Assembly (NCBI RefSeq): GCF_000187245.1
Contig: NC_027860.1
Coordinates: 1 to 64,000, forward strand
Source of the DNA: Ogataea parapolymorpha DL-1
Lineage: Eukaryota; Ascomycota; Pichiomycetes; Pichiales; Pichiaceae
Direction: 5' to 3'
Length of the DNA: 64,000 bases
Made by a program: the position numbers and the translations under genes. A model generated the notes under the pieces. The model saw only the letters and a list, made by a program, of their open reading frames with translations, had not been told where the DNA came from and did not search any database. Below, piece by piece: positions 46,383-55,598 of the stretch. Position 1 is the stretch's first letter. Each line of letters opens with the position of its first letter.

Positions 46383-48293
46383 ATGCTTTCCCTGAAATCA
46401 CGCATCGCTGGACGTCGGTTGTTCTCGTCCTCGAGATCGACTGCTCAGGTGATTACCAAGTACAATAATCTCAATGGCAAAACGGCTTCTTCTGCCATGG
46501 CCAAGGAATATCACATCATCGATCACGAGTACGATGCTGTGGTGATTGGTGCCGGTGGTGCCGGTCTTCGTGCAGCCTTCGGTCTCGTCCAGGAAGGCTT
46601 CAAGGTTGCTTGCATCTCGAAGCTTTTCCCAACAAGATCTCACACCGTTGCTGCCCAAGGTGGTATCAATGCGGCCCTGGGAAACATGCACCCTGACGAA
46701 TGGAGATGGCACATGTACGACACGGTGAAAGGTTCTGATTGGCTGGGTGACCAGGACGCTATCCACTACATGACCAGAGAGGCTCCAGACTCGATTATCG
46801 AGCTTGAACATTACGGTCTGCCATTCTCCAGAAACAAGGAGGGAAAGATCTATCAGAGAGCTTTTGGTGGTCAATCCAAGGAGTTCGGTAAGGGAGGACA
46901 GGCTTACAGAACCTGTGCCGTCGCAGACAGAACCGGACATGCGCTGCTGCACACACTGTACGGTCAATCGCTCAGATACGACACCCACTACTTCATCGAG
47001 TTCTTTGCCATGGACTTGTTGATGCACGACGGAAGATGTGTGGGATGCATTGCTTACAACGAGGAGGACGGTACTTTGCACAGATTCAAGGCCAACAACA
47101 CAGTCATTGCCACTGGTGGATACGGTAGAGCCTACTTCTCCTGTACCTCTGCTCACACCTGTACTGGTGATGGATACGCCATGGTCAGCAGAGCTGGCTT
47201 GCCATTGGAGGATCTGGAGTTTGTGCAGTTCCACCCATCTGGTATTTATGGTTCTGGATGTCTGATCACCGAGGGTGCCAGAGGTGAGGGTGGATTCCTG
47301 GTGAACAGCGAGGGTGAGAGATTCATGGAAAGATACGCTCCAACAGCCAAGGATCTTGCTTCCAGAGACGTTGTCTCGAGAGCCATTACCATGGAAATCA
47401 ACGCTGGAAGGGGTGTTGGCCCTCACAAAGACCACATGTTCCTTCAACTGTCCCACCTGCCTCCATCCGTGCTGAAGGAGAGACTCCCAGGTATTTCTGA
47501 GACTGCCCACATTTTCGCTGGTGTCGACGTCACCAAGGAGCCAATTCCAATTTTGCCAACTGTGCACTACAACATGGGTGGTATTCCAACTAAGTACACG
47601 GGAGAGGTTCTTACCCAGAACGAAAAGGGTGAGGACGTCGTCGTTCCAGGTCTGTTCGCATGTGGTGAGGCTGCCTGTGCCTCTGTGCACGGAGCCAACC
47701 GTTTGGGAGCCAACTCCTTGTTGGACTTGGTCGTCTTCGGAAGAGCCGTTTCGCACACTATCAGAGATAAGTTTAGCCCTGGTGCACCATTGCCAGAGCT
47801 TCCAAACGATATTGGTCACGAGTCCGTTGCCAACCTTGATAGGCTAAGAAATGCTGACGGAGATGTCACCACTGCCGAATTGAGACTCGAGATGCAAAAG
47901 AGCATGCAAAAGCACGTCGCCGTGTTTAGAGAGCAAAAGACTCTGGACGAAGGTGTGGAACAAATGAGCAAGATCGACGCCAAGTTTGACAGAATCAAGA
48001 CCACCGACAGATCGATGATCTGGAACTCGGACTTGGTCGAGACTTTGGAATTGCAAAACCTGCTCACCTGTGCTAGACAGACTGCCACTGCAGCTGCGGC
48101 AAGAAAGGAGAGTAGAGGTGCCCACGCCAGAGATGACTACCCAGAAAGAGACGACGAGAACTGGCGTAAACACACTCTTTCATGGCAGGAGGGCCATGGA
48201 AAGGACGTTAAGCTTGGATACAGAGCTGTTATTGCCACGACTCTTGATGAAGCTGAATGTAAACCAGTTCCTCCGGCGAAGAGAGTTTACTAG
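46383..48293 (+). CDS. SDH1: Succinate dehydrogenase flavoprotein subunit
   Basis: A 636-residue mitochondrial precursor. The N-terminus is rich in Arg/Ser ([14 protein letters not shown]), a matrix-targeting presequence. G-A-G-G-A-G (57-62) binds FAD; S-H-T with H88 is the covalent FAD histidine; H-T-C-T-G-D-G and the E-G-x-R-G-E-G-G loop form the dicarboxylate site with its catalytic arginine. Complex II oxidises succinate and feeds ubiquinone. Length and motifs are complete. CCAAT boxes upstream fit respiratory regulation. Confidence 0.98.
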   Translation: MLSLKSRIAGRRLFSSSRSTAQVITKYNNLNGKTASSAMAKEYHIIDHEYDAVVIGAGGAGLRAAFGLVQEGFKVACISKLFPTRSHTVAAQGGINAALGNMHPDEWRWHMYDTVKGSDWLGDQDAIHYMTREAPDSIIELEHYGLPFSRNKEGKIYQRAFGGQSKEFGKGGQAYRTCAVADRTGHALLHTLYGQSLRYDTHYFIEFFAMDLLMHDGRCVGCIAYNEEDGTLHRFKANNTVIATGGYGRAYFSCTSAHTCTGDGYAMVSRAGLPLEDLEFVQFHPSGIYGSGCLITEGARGEGGFLVNSEGERFMERYAPTAKDLASRDVVSRAITMEINAGRGVGPHKDHMFLQLSHLPPSVLKERLPGISETAHIFAGVDVTKEPIPILPTVHYNMGGIPTKYTGEVLTQNEKGEDVVVPGLFACGEAACASVHGANRLGANSLLDLVVFGRAVSHTIRDKFSPGAPLPELPNDIGHESVANLDRLRNADGDVTTAELRLEMQKSMQKHVAVFREQKTLDEGVEQMSKIDAKFDRIKTTDRSMIWNSDLVETLELQNLLTCARQTATAAAARKESRGAHARDDYPERDDENWRKHTLSWQEGHGKDVKLGYRAVIATTLDEAECKPVPPAKRVY

Positions 48294-48402
48294 GTATTTA
48301 TTATAAAGAATATGTGAATCAAAATAGTATTCGAAATTAATCTTGCTTAAATAATCCAGCATATAGAAAAAAAATTGAGAAAAATATATATCGATTGTTT
48401 CC

Positions 48403-49023
48403 ATGTTCCAACTCTCGGTGATTTCTGATCTCATCCGAATATCGCCGCACTTGTTCCATCTTCCAACCGAAGAAGCAGTCCAGAATGAGCTAAACATCAA
48501 ATACGCTAATAAAGTGATCCACAAGCTTGGATTGGTGGTCGCAGTTTGGGATCTTCTACAAGTGGATGACGGTCTACTTAAGCCAGGAGACGGCGCAGTG
48601 TTCATCAACGTGCGATTCCGCATTGTTGTCTTCAAACCAGTGGTGGGAGAAGTCCTCACCGGCTGGATCGAAAGCTGCAGCGACGAAGGAATAAAGGTCA
48701 ATATGAATTTCTTTAACGACATTTTCATTCCGAAAAATTACATGTTTGAAGGCTCGTACTATTCCGCCGACGATAACGCATGGATCTGGCAAATGGACGA
48801 GGAAACAAAGCTGTACCTCGACATCAATGAAAAAATCAATTTCCGCATTGAAAAGGAGGTCTTCAATGACGTGCGACCAAAGGGACCAGACAACTCGCTT
48901 ACTTCTCTAACCGCAGATGACCAAACCAACGGCGTCGACACCGAAGACCGCAAAGTGCCGCCTTACGCGCTCATAGCCAGCTGCCAGACCGATGGCATGG
49001 GCTGTGTTAGCTGGTGGGAGTGA
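48403..49023 (+). CDS. RPC25: RNA polymerase III subunit Rpc25
   Basis: A 206-residue Rpb7-like subunit (212 in Saccharomyces). The N-terminal half is the RNP-like tip domain (L-I-R-I-S-P-H), then G-D-G-A-V-F-I-N-V-R-F-R-I-V-V-F-K-P, a conserved block, and a C-terminal S1-type OB fold ending Y-A-L-I-A-S-C-Q-T-D-G-M-G-C-V-S-W-W, nearly identical to other Rpc25. With Rpc17 it forms the stalk for initiation on tRNA and 5S genes. It is convergent with RPT1, 16 bp between stops. Confidence 0.96.
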   Translation: MFQLSVISDLIRISPHLFHLPTEEAVQNELNIKYANKVIHKLGLVVAVWDLLQVDDGLLKPGDGAVFINVRFRIVVFKPVVGEVLTGWIESCSDEGIKVNMNFFNDIFIPKNYMFEGSYYSADDNAWIWQMDEETKLYLDINEKINFRIEKEVFNDVRPKGPDNSLTSLTADDQTNGVDTEDRKVPPYALIASCQTDGMGCVSWWE

Positions 49024-49039
49024 TGGATATTTTTCACGA

Positions 49040-50368
49040 TTAATTGTATTGCATGTATCTCGACGTCGAGCTGAACTTCATGTTTCCTTTAATGACTTTC
49101 TCAACAGCTTGTAGGAAATCTTTCTCAGTAGCAACCTTTCTTCTGGAACGAATTGCGAACATACCAGCCTCTGTACACACGGACCGCAGCTCAGCTCCAG
49201 TAGCGTTTGGACAGAGTCTGGAAATCAACTCCCAACGGATGTCACGCTCACAGGACATCGATTTAGAGTGGATACGGAAGATATTTGCGCGGCCTTCAAG
49301 GTCAGGCAGCGAAAACTCAACCTTTCTATCAATTCTTCCTGGTCTCAGCAATGCAGGGTCCAATGTGTTCGGTCTATTCGTGGCAAACATCACCTTGATG
49401 TTTCCTCTAGGATCGAATCCGTCTAGCTGTGTAATCAACTCTAACATGGTTCTCTGGACTTCATTATCTCCACCGGCACCATCGTCAAACCTGGCTCCTC
49501 CAATGGCATCAACCTCGTCGAAAAAGATGATGCATGCTTTCTTTGTTCTCGCCATTTCAAACAGTTCTCTCACCATTCTTGCACCTTCACCAACATACTT
49601 TTGAACAAGCTCGGATCCGATGACTCTGATGAAGGTAGCATCTGTTCTGTTTGCCACGGCACGGGCACACAGTGTTTTCCCCGTTCCTGGCGGGCCGTAA
49701 AGCAGAATACCTTTTGGAGGGTCAATTCCCAGCTTGACAAATCGTTCAGGGGACAACAACGGAAGTTCCACGACTTCTCTAAGCTTTTCAATTTGTTCTT
49801 TACAGCCTCCAACGTCGCTATAAGTCACGTCCGGCTTCTCTTCCACTGTCATCATCGTCACACTAGGGTCAATTCTAGGAGGAAGAGGCAATTGAATCTC
49901 GTACTTTGTCCTGTCCACACCAACTCTCATTCCTTCTTCAATGTCTGTTGGCGAGACTCTTTCACCAAGGCCAACCACGAACTTGGCAATTTGTTTGATG
50001 TTTATCACGTATTTGGTCTTCCCATCGGCCTCCTCCTCTGCGGAAGGCTCGATCATCTTTGTACACCTTGCAACTTGCAAGGGCTGTTCTTCGCTCATTC
50101 TTTTGCGATCCGCGGCTACATCCCATAGGTTGGGGCTAGCAAGTCCTGTATCAGACTCCTCAACGCCGATTTTCTCCTTAATGCGTGTCTCCAGCTCCTT
50201 AAGATCCTTTTCAATCTCACGGATCGACTGACTGTATGGGGCGGCACCGTAAGTCTTCAGCACCTGGATATCACCTTCACTCAATGGGGTGATTTTCTCC
50301 TCTTTCTTCTCTTCTTCGGGATCGTCCACGGGCTTTTTGTACTTTTCCCAGTCTTCTTTGGCGGCCAT
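49040..50368 (-). CDS. RPT1: 26S proteasome ATPase Rpt1
   Basis: A 442-residue AAA subunit of the 19S base. N-terminal coiled coil (D-L-K-E-L-E-T-R-I), OB fold, then Walker A G-P-P-G-T-G-K-T, pore loop Y-V-G, Walker [12 protein letters not shown] and R-P-G-R-I-D-R. The C-terminus [10 protein letters not shown] is the Rpt1 ending. It partners Rpt2 in the ring; Rpt2 lies 8 kb away in this window. A PACE-like site is 24 bp upstream of the ATG. Confidence 0.98.
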   Translation of the reverse strand: MAAKEDWEKYKKPVDDPEEEKKEEKITPLSEGDIQVLKTYGAAPYSQSIREIEKDLKELETRIKEKIGVEESDTGLASPNLWDVAADRKRMSEEQPLQVARCTKMIEPSAEEEADGKTKYVINIKQIAKFVVGLGERVSPTDIEEGMRVGVDRTKYEIQLPLPPRIDPSVTMMTVEEKPDVTYSDVGGCKEQIEKLREVVELPLLSPERFVKLGIDPPKGILLYGPPGTGKTLCARAVANRTDATFIRVIGSELVQKYVGEGARMVRELFEMARTKKACIIFFDEVDAIGGARFDDGAGGDNEVQRTMLELITQLDGFDPRGNIKVMFATNRPNTLDPALLRPGRIDRKVEFSLPDLEGRANIFRIHSKSMSCERDIRWELISRLCPNATGAELRSVCTEAGMFAIRSRRKVATEKDFLQAVEKVIKGNMKFSSTSRYMQYN

Positions 50369-50391
50369 GCTTGGTTTAAACTTGTTACTTT

Positions 50392-50400
50392 TTTGCCATC
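50392..50400 (-). promoter_or_regulatory. PACE-like element upstream of RPT1
   Basis: GATGGCAAA on the gene strand, one mismatch from GGTGGCAAA, 24-32 bp before the RPT1 ATG. Position and sequence parallel the element before RPT2. Confidence 0.4.
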
Positions 50401-50442
50401 GAAATTATTTATTTAGTTTTCTAAACACCTTTACACCACACC

Positions 50443-52281
50443 TCAGAACACCTTGAGCAGCAGCTGTGCTCCCTTGTTGGAGTCGTCCTGTTTCTTGATC
50501 AGCTTGTCCATCTTCTTTAGTTTCTTTGGGAACGAGTGCTTTTTGGTGTCCTTCAGACGTTCAAACAGAGCAACAAGAACAAAACAACCCTGATTGTCGT
50601 TGATCCATGATTTAAGAACGTCTTCGTTTTCTCCGTTCTCAAACACTCTCTCGACAAAGCTGGACGCGAATTCCATACCAATTCCAATACCATCCACCAG
50701 GTCAACTTTCTTCTCCTTGTTGTTCCATTTCCCACCCTGAATAAGCGTCTTCACAAGTCTAGGAGTGAACGGTTTGTTCAATAGATGCTCTTCCCCAAGC
50801 TCCTCCTTCATCTCGCCAATTATTATGTCCAGAGCTTGCTGTCTATATTCCTGTGCCTCCTGAGGGAACTCGTTGTTCAGAATAAGCTCCAGAATAAACT
50901 GAGCACCCAAATTTTCGTGCAAGATGACCGGCTTGTGCAAAAATGTCTCGTAGAAAATAGGAAGGAAGTTCTTGAGTAGTTCCTTACGACGTTGGTCCTG
51001 TGGCTTCTTGGACGTCTCAGCAGCCATTTCTGTATACTTCTCAACGTCCTTCAGGACCAAAGGGGAGAAATAAGAGCGGTCAAGTCCGTTGAGCAAGTAC
51101 ACAAACGGTCTTCTGGAAAACTTGCCAACCATGATTCTGTCAAAGCTGTCTTTCAAAGCGCCCGAAAAAGTTCTGTTAACAAGAACAGTATCATCAACGG
51201 TCATGAAAATGACTTGCAGCACAAACTGACCGTGTTCGTTGGTGGCCAGCGCCTCAGCATGGTTTTTCAAGCCTTTCAAAATAGCCTTTCTCTCCTTAGC
51301 ATTAGACTTAGCAACCAGCGTACAAGCGACCTCGCAGCCTTCAGGAGTGTGCACCAGCTCCGCGACCTGATCCTGTAACAGCTCAATAAACGCGCGCACT
51401 TCTTCGTTTTCGAAAATCTGCACATACTCGCGCATGACAGCATGGAGAATCTGGAAACCGGTGGACCCTTTCTCCACAGATCCACGGATGGTTGTGATAA
51501 GATTGTTGGCAATCAGGGCTCTTTTCTCAGCGGAGTCAGCACACACGTCCTTGATGGTACGCGTGTCGTTCGGGTCACGGAATACAGCATACTCCGAGCC
51601 CCAGAATTCCCGAATCATTTGAGATTTCTGTTTCGCGGTAGCATAGAGCACATACAGGTCCTCCACGACGTAGGCACCTTCTCTATGACGAATCAATTTG
51701 CGAAGCTTTCCGTGAAGCTCAGACAGAATAAGCTCCCTTGAATCTTTGGAGCCATAGTGCAGCAACTTTATCAACAGATACTTTCCGTAGGCAGAGGTAG
51801 CAAGATTGTAAAAATTGCCTTTAAGAGCTCTCGTAATGATCTCACGACGCTCTTTCGAACAATACTTCACAAGAGTCTGGACGACACGTGAGGCATCGTG
51901 TTTCAGAACCAGATCGCCAATCACATCCTTGGACAGCTCCCATGTCTCGTCGCAGAGCTTGTCACGGATTTCCTTTGGCATTGGAGGGTTCTTCACCCTC
52001 AATTTCTCCCAAAGACGTTTGATGTTCTCCACTTGAGTACCAGACTTACGCTTTAGTTTTCTCTCTGACAAAAGCTTTTTCTGTTCCTGTCTGGATGGTC
52101 TATTATCTTCACCATTTTCTTTATTGTTGATGGATTCGCTTGATTCGTCGCTTTGTTCGTTGTCGCTGTGGGAATCCAGTTCATCCAACTGATCTTCAGA
52201 CTCATCTTCGGAATGTTCTGGATCGATTTTGGCCTTCTTCACCTTGACAACAGTCTCCTCTGCAACTCTTTTCTTTACCAT
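50443..52281 (-). CDS. PUF6: Pumilio-type protein Puf6 (ribosome biogenesis, mRNA repression)
   Basis: A 612-residue nucleolar Puf protein. The N-terminus is basic then strongly acidic and serine-rich (about 20-60), as in Puf6. Puf repeats follow from about 120 (K-H-D-A-S-R-V-V-Q-T-L-V-K-Y; S-A-Y-G-K-Y-L-I-K-L-L; H-R-E-G-A-Y-V-V-E-D-L; T-P-E-G-C-E-V-A-C; N-E-H-G-Q-F-V-L-Q-V). The C-terminus is lysine-rich. Puf6 acts in 60S assembly and ASH1 mRNA repression. Length is close to 656 in Saccharomyces. Confidence 0.95.
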   Translation of the reverse strand: MVKKRVAEETVVKVKKAKIDPEHSEDESEDQLDELDSHSDNEQSDESSESINNKENGEDNRPSRQEQKKLLSERKLKRKSGTQVENIKRLWEKLRVKNPPMPKEIRDKLCDETWELSKDVIGDLVLKHDASRVVQTLVKYCSKERREIITRALKGNFYNLATSAYGKYLLIKLLHYGSKDSRELILSELHGKLRKLIRHREGAYVVEDLYVLYATAKQKSQMIREFWGSEYAVFRDPNDTRTIKDVCADSAEKRALIANNLITTIRGSVEKGSTGFQILHAVMREYVQIFENEEVRAFIELLQDQVAELVHTPEGCEVACTLVAKSNAKERKAILKGLKNHAEALATNEHGQFVLQVIFMTVDDTVLVNRTFSGALKDSFDRIMVGKFSRRPFVYLLNGLDRSYFSPLVLKDVEKYTEMAAETSKKPQDQRRKELLKNFLPIFYETFLHKPVILHENLGAQFILELILNNEFPQEAQEYRQQALDIIIGEMKEELGEEHLLNKPFTPRLVKTLIQGGKWNNKEKKVDLVDGIGIGMEFASSFVERVFENGENEDVLKSWINDNQGCFVLVALFERLKDTKKHSFPKKLKKMDKLIKKQDDSNKGAQLLLKVF

Positions 52282-52324
52282 GCTGATTCAAATTTATTTT
52301 TTCAAATTAAAAATTTTTTATTTC

Positions 52325-53497
52325 CTACGGCTGTGCAAGAAATTTTTCAATAAATTGCACAGTCTGGGGATTGGTATATTCTTGCACCTCTTTTGTAGAG
52401 GCGTCTGCGGTCTCTGAAAACTGGCTATTGATCTGTAGCAGTTCACGGTATTTGTCACTCTCAAGATCCTCTAGAAGTTTGCGTTGACGATCACACTCCC
52501 TATGCAATGTAAAAATTAGGTCCTCCGGGAGATCCAATCCTGCCGACTCTATGTCTTTCCGGTGGAGTTCAACGGTTCTAAGTATGCTAATGTATTCAGG
52601 ATCGTAGAAAAAGTCCAATCCTGCAAGCTTGGGCGGCACGTCCTGCTGAGCCAGACGGAAGACCTCCATGAACTTGCGCCGCGGTAAGCATTTGTCCAGC
52701 GCAAGGAACCTGGTTGGAAGGTCATCAGTCTCCTCTGAAGCATCGTTGAGCTCAAGCTCAATCTCCTCCTTGTTAATTTTCTCATTTTCTCGGCTGCTTT
52801 TCCATGGAACAGTGGCCTCAAATTTAACGTGCAAGTGTGCGCTAAACCAGTGACTAGGTCGTAAATGGCGGAGAAGGCCCATCAATGGAGGCGATCCCAG
52901 CTGGTGTTTTTCCATGTCACTTTTGAAAAACGGTTTGCACCGCAAAAGCTGGTCTTTTCTGCCGTACTCGTATATTCCTTCAGGCCAGTCGTGCGACACC
53001 ATGATGGTTTCGTTTGAAGGTCTTAAGAGCTGGAGCGCCGTCACCTCGGTCTTTCTATAATGGTATACGGATCTGATGGTAGATCTATCGTAGGGAAGGG
53101 TTTCTTTGCGCGGTTTAAGGAAATTTGTCTCGTTGTAAATTCCTGATATTCCTGCTATTCTCAGGCCCTTGTACCATATGACTCCATATCGCCCCAGATA
53201 ATATATGTTTGGGGCCACAAAGCCACCATAGCGCAGTTCCGAGAGATAGTTTGAAGCCTCGTGGTTACCTCCTACAAAAATGGTCATCACAGGCGCGTGT
53301 CGACGACCAGTGTAGTAGTCTTGAAAATCGCCCATTTGTCGATATTTTTGGGGAACAGCAAGACACTCCAGGTCTGCGCGGTTCCTCACGCTCTGAAAAT
53401 CTCCACAGATTATCAGAAGGTCAACCGGTTTTGGTAGGGCTTTATAAATAGCATTAAGCTGCCCGTGACAGCACCCTTCAACGGCCACGGTGAGCAT
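52325..53497 (-). CDS. DBR1: RNA lariat debranching enzyme Dbr1
   Basis: A 390-residue metallophosphoesterase that cuts the 2'-5' bond of intron lariats. Motifs: G-C-C-H-G-Q-L, C-G-D-F-Q, G-G-N-H-E, M-V-S-H-D-W-P-E and S-A-H-L-H. The C-terminal domain carries P-T-R-F-L-A-L-D-K-C-L-P. Length is close to Saccharomyces (405). Its presence is relevant to the tiny introns here, whose lariat loops would be only 25-29 nt. It starts 20 bp downstream of the POL32 stop... that is, its ATG at 53497 faces the POL32 3' end. Confidence 0.97.
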   Translation of the reverse strand: MLTVAVEGCCHGQLNAIYKALPKPVDLLIICGDFQSVRNRADLECLAVPQKYRQMGDFQDYYTGRRHAPVMTIFVGGNHEASNYLSELRYGGFVAPNIYYLGRYGVIWYKGLRIAGISGIYNETNFLKPRKETLPYDRSTIRSVYHYRKTEVTALQLLRPSNETIMVSHDWPEGIYEYGRKDQLLRCKPFFKSDMEKHQLGSPPLMGLLRHLRPSHWFSAHLHVKFEATVPWKSSRENEKINKEEIELELNDASEETDDLPTRFLALDKCLPRRKFMEVFRLAQQDVPPKLAGLDFFYDPEYISILRTVELHRKDIESAGLDLPEDLIFTLHRECDRQRKLLEDLESDKYRELLQINSQFSETADASTKEVQEYTNPQTVQFIEKFLAQP

Positions 53498-53517
53498 ATA
53501 TTTAGATTAAATAAAAT

Positions 53518-54540
53518 TTATTTTTTCTTACCAAAAAATGACATTAGCGAAACCTGCTTCTTGGTGTTTCCCTTTTCCGTATTCTTCGAGATTGTGTGTC
53601 CTTTCTTTGCGGGAGGGTGTGTAGCCGACCGCTTTGTCGGCTGCTGTTTGGTGGTCACCAAATATCCATCCTCATCGTAGACGGGTTCTGACGGGGCGTC
53701 TTTCTCCTCGACCTGCTCTGTAGCAGGCTCTGATATCTCTTCCTCGGCTGGTTTATCTGCCTTTTTCGCTGGCTTCTGCTGCTCGGCAGTTTCTGTCTCT
53801 GCGGGATTATCAACGTCCAAGGGCTCATCAGTTGGTTCTTCCTCAGAGAAATCCATATCGTCGTCGCTGTTTTCGAATAGCTTAGTGAGCTTCGACTTGA
53901 CTTCGCTCTTGGTTTTCTTCTTCGGCGGCTCTGTGGACTGTTTTGGCTTATCCAAGGTTCGTTTAGCCTGCTGTTTCGTCTCAGGAGCCTTTTTTCTCGA
54001 GGTATAAAGCGAGCTCAGCCTGCTGGCGCTTATGTCTTTGGCTGCTGGTTTGGCTTCCTGCTGCTTGGCTTCTGTTTTGAGAGGTTCACTCATGGCATTG
54101 CGCTGCACAGGCCGGGCCAATGTCTCGCGTTCCTGCTTCTTTTCAATCTTTTGTGCGGTGGCTGTCTGGATCACGCCCCATTTCACACAGTTCTCTGGCG
54201 TATACTCTTTATCTATTGTCGTGTTGATTGCAACCACAGTGTCCAGCGCGGCTTTTCCCATATTGAGACTGTAAATTGAGACAGAGTCTATCTTCTCAAG
54301 CTCTGCCTTGCCAATCTCAATGTCCTGCCCAGAAACGATCTTCACATAGCGCATATTCCCAGCACGGCCCGTCACCGTGTAGTAGCTGCTCAAGTCTGGC
54401 TTTTCGTGTTTAAATTGATCATAGAACTCCTGAAGCACCTGTTTGGCCTTGTTCGACGACAGATCCTTCCATCGTGCAAGATACTTGTAAGTAATGGGTT
54501 TTTTTTCCACAAACAAATGTGTGTTGATCTCATCGAACAT
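53518..54540 (-). CDS. POL32: DNA polymerase delta subunit Pol32
   Basis: A 340-residue protein. The N-terminal winged-helix region (V-E-K-K-P-I-T-Y-K-Y-L-A-R) binds Pol31; the middle and C-terminal parts are charged, low-complexity and proline-rich; the C-terminus has the PCNA-binding PIP box Q-V-S-L-M-S-F-F at about 329-336. It helps polymerase delta in replication and break-induced repair. The start fits other Pol32. Divergent from TFB3 over 52 bp. Confidence 0.92.
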   Translation of the reverse strand: MFDEINTHLFVEKKPITYKYLARWKDLSSNKAKQVLQEFYDQFKHEKPDLSSYYTVTGRAGNMRYVKIVSGQDIEIGKAELEKIDSVSIYSLNMGKAALDTVVAINTTIDKEYTPENCVKWGVIQTATAQKIEKKQERETLARPVQRNAMSEPLKTEAKQQEAKPAAKDISASRLSSLYTSRKKAPETKQQAKRTLDKPKQSTEPPKKKTKSEVKSKLTKLFENSDDDMDFSEEEPTDEPLDVDNPAETETAEQQKPAKKADKPAEEEISEPATEQVEEKDAPSEPVYDEDGYLVTTKQQPTKRSATHPPAKKGHTISKNTEKGNTKKQVSLMSFFGKKK

Positions 54541-54592
54541 GGCGTACGCGTGTGGAAAAATATAAAAATTTATTTCAAATTATACTTCTCTC

Positions 54593-55585
54593 ATGGTTGA
54601 ATTAGACTGGAACAATATTCCCAAGGATCTTTGTCCGGTTTGCAAGACCGACAAGTATCTTTCGCCCACACTGCAATTCAAAATCAACCCCGAGTGCTAC
54701 CACAAGATCTGCGACTCGTGCGTGGACCGGATATTCTCGCTTGGGCCCTCGCCATGTCCATACCCCAATTGTGGCAAAATCCTGCGAAAAAACAGGTTTA
54801 AGACACAGATCTTTGATGACGTCGACGTTGAGCGCGAATGCGATGTGCGGAAGAGAGTGGTATCGGTGTACAATAAGACCCAGGAGGATTTCAAATCGCT
54901 GGACGAGTACAATGCCTACCTTGAGGAGATAGAGGATTACGTTTACAAGCTGGTCAACAAGATCGATGTTGAGCAGACGGAACAAAAGTTGAAGGAGTAT
55001 CAGCAGGCGCACAAACATGACATTGAAATGAGCAACAACCAGCGCGACCAGGAATACGAGAAATTCCTCAAACTTCAGAACTTGGAGAAACGGTACAAAG
55101 CTGAAAAAAATAAAATCAATAGAGAGATCATCAAGGAGGAGCAGAACCTCAAGAATTTGAGTAAGCTGGAGGTCATTAACCAACTACAGACCGCGTCGGG
55201 CGAGAAGGATGCAGACAAGATCATCGCCAACGTGCGCGATTCGATGATCAGCAAAACCAGTAACTACAAGGAGCAGCTCGAGGAGCTGGAAAAAAATTAC
55301 CAGGAGCAGAGAGAAAAAATCATCAATGGCCTGGACGAGCTCAAAGAGGAGGAGAAGCCCAAGGTGCCCTTCACGCCTTTCAACGGCGACCGTGTGGTAT
55401 CTCCTCCGTACGAGTATGGAGAGTACAAGGACCCGTTCTTGCTCAAGCTCGTGGACGATGTACAGTACAAGGCGGGGGGTTACAAAATCGATTTTTACTT
55501 CCACAAGTCGCTTAATGACGCTTTTACCGGGCTCCGTTGCATAATAGAAGAGGAAAAAGAGACAGTGGATCAGGTTATGGGGTAG
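54593..55585 (+). CDS. TFB3: TFIIH/CAK assembly factor Tfb3 (MAT1)
   Basis: A 330-residue protein with an N-terminal C3HC4 RING finger (C-P-V-C at 14-17, C-Y-H-K-I-C, C-x2-C and C-P-Y-P-N-C), then the MAT1 coiled-coil domain (about 80-235) and a hydrophobic C-terminal part. It anchors the kinase module Kin28-Ccl1 to TFIIH. Length matches Saccharomyces (321). Convergent with LYS2, 13 bp between stops. Confidence 0.96.
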   Translation: MVELDWNNIPKDLCPVCKTDKYLSPTLQFKINPECYHKICDSCVDRIFSLGPSPCPYPNCGKILRKNRFKTQIFDDVDVERECDVRKRVVSVYNKTQEDFKSLDEYNAYLEEIEDYVYKLVNKIDVEQTEQKLKEYQQAHKHDIEMSNNQRDQEYEKFLKLQNLEKRYKAEKNKINREIIKEEQNLKNLSKLEVINQLQTASGEKDADKIIANVRDSMISKTSNYKEQLEELEKNYQEQREKIINGLDELKEEEKPKVPFTPFNGDRVVSPPYEYGEYKDPFLLKLVDDVQYKAGGYKIDFYFHKSLNDAFTGLRCIIEEEKETVDQVMG

Positions 55586-55598
55586 ATAGTTCTATTAA

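Noticed and set aside
46398..47819. 473-codon open frame antisense to SDH1
   Set aside because: Ser/Val/Thr-rich shadow frame created by biased codon use in SDH1.
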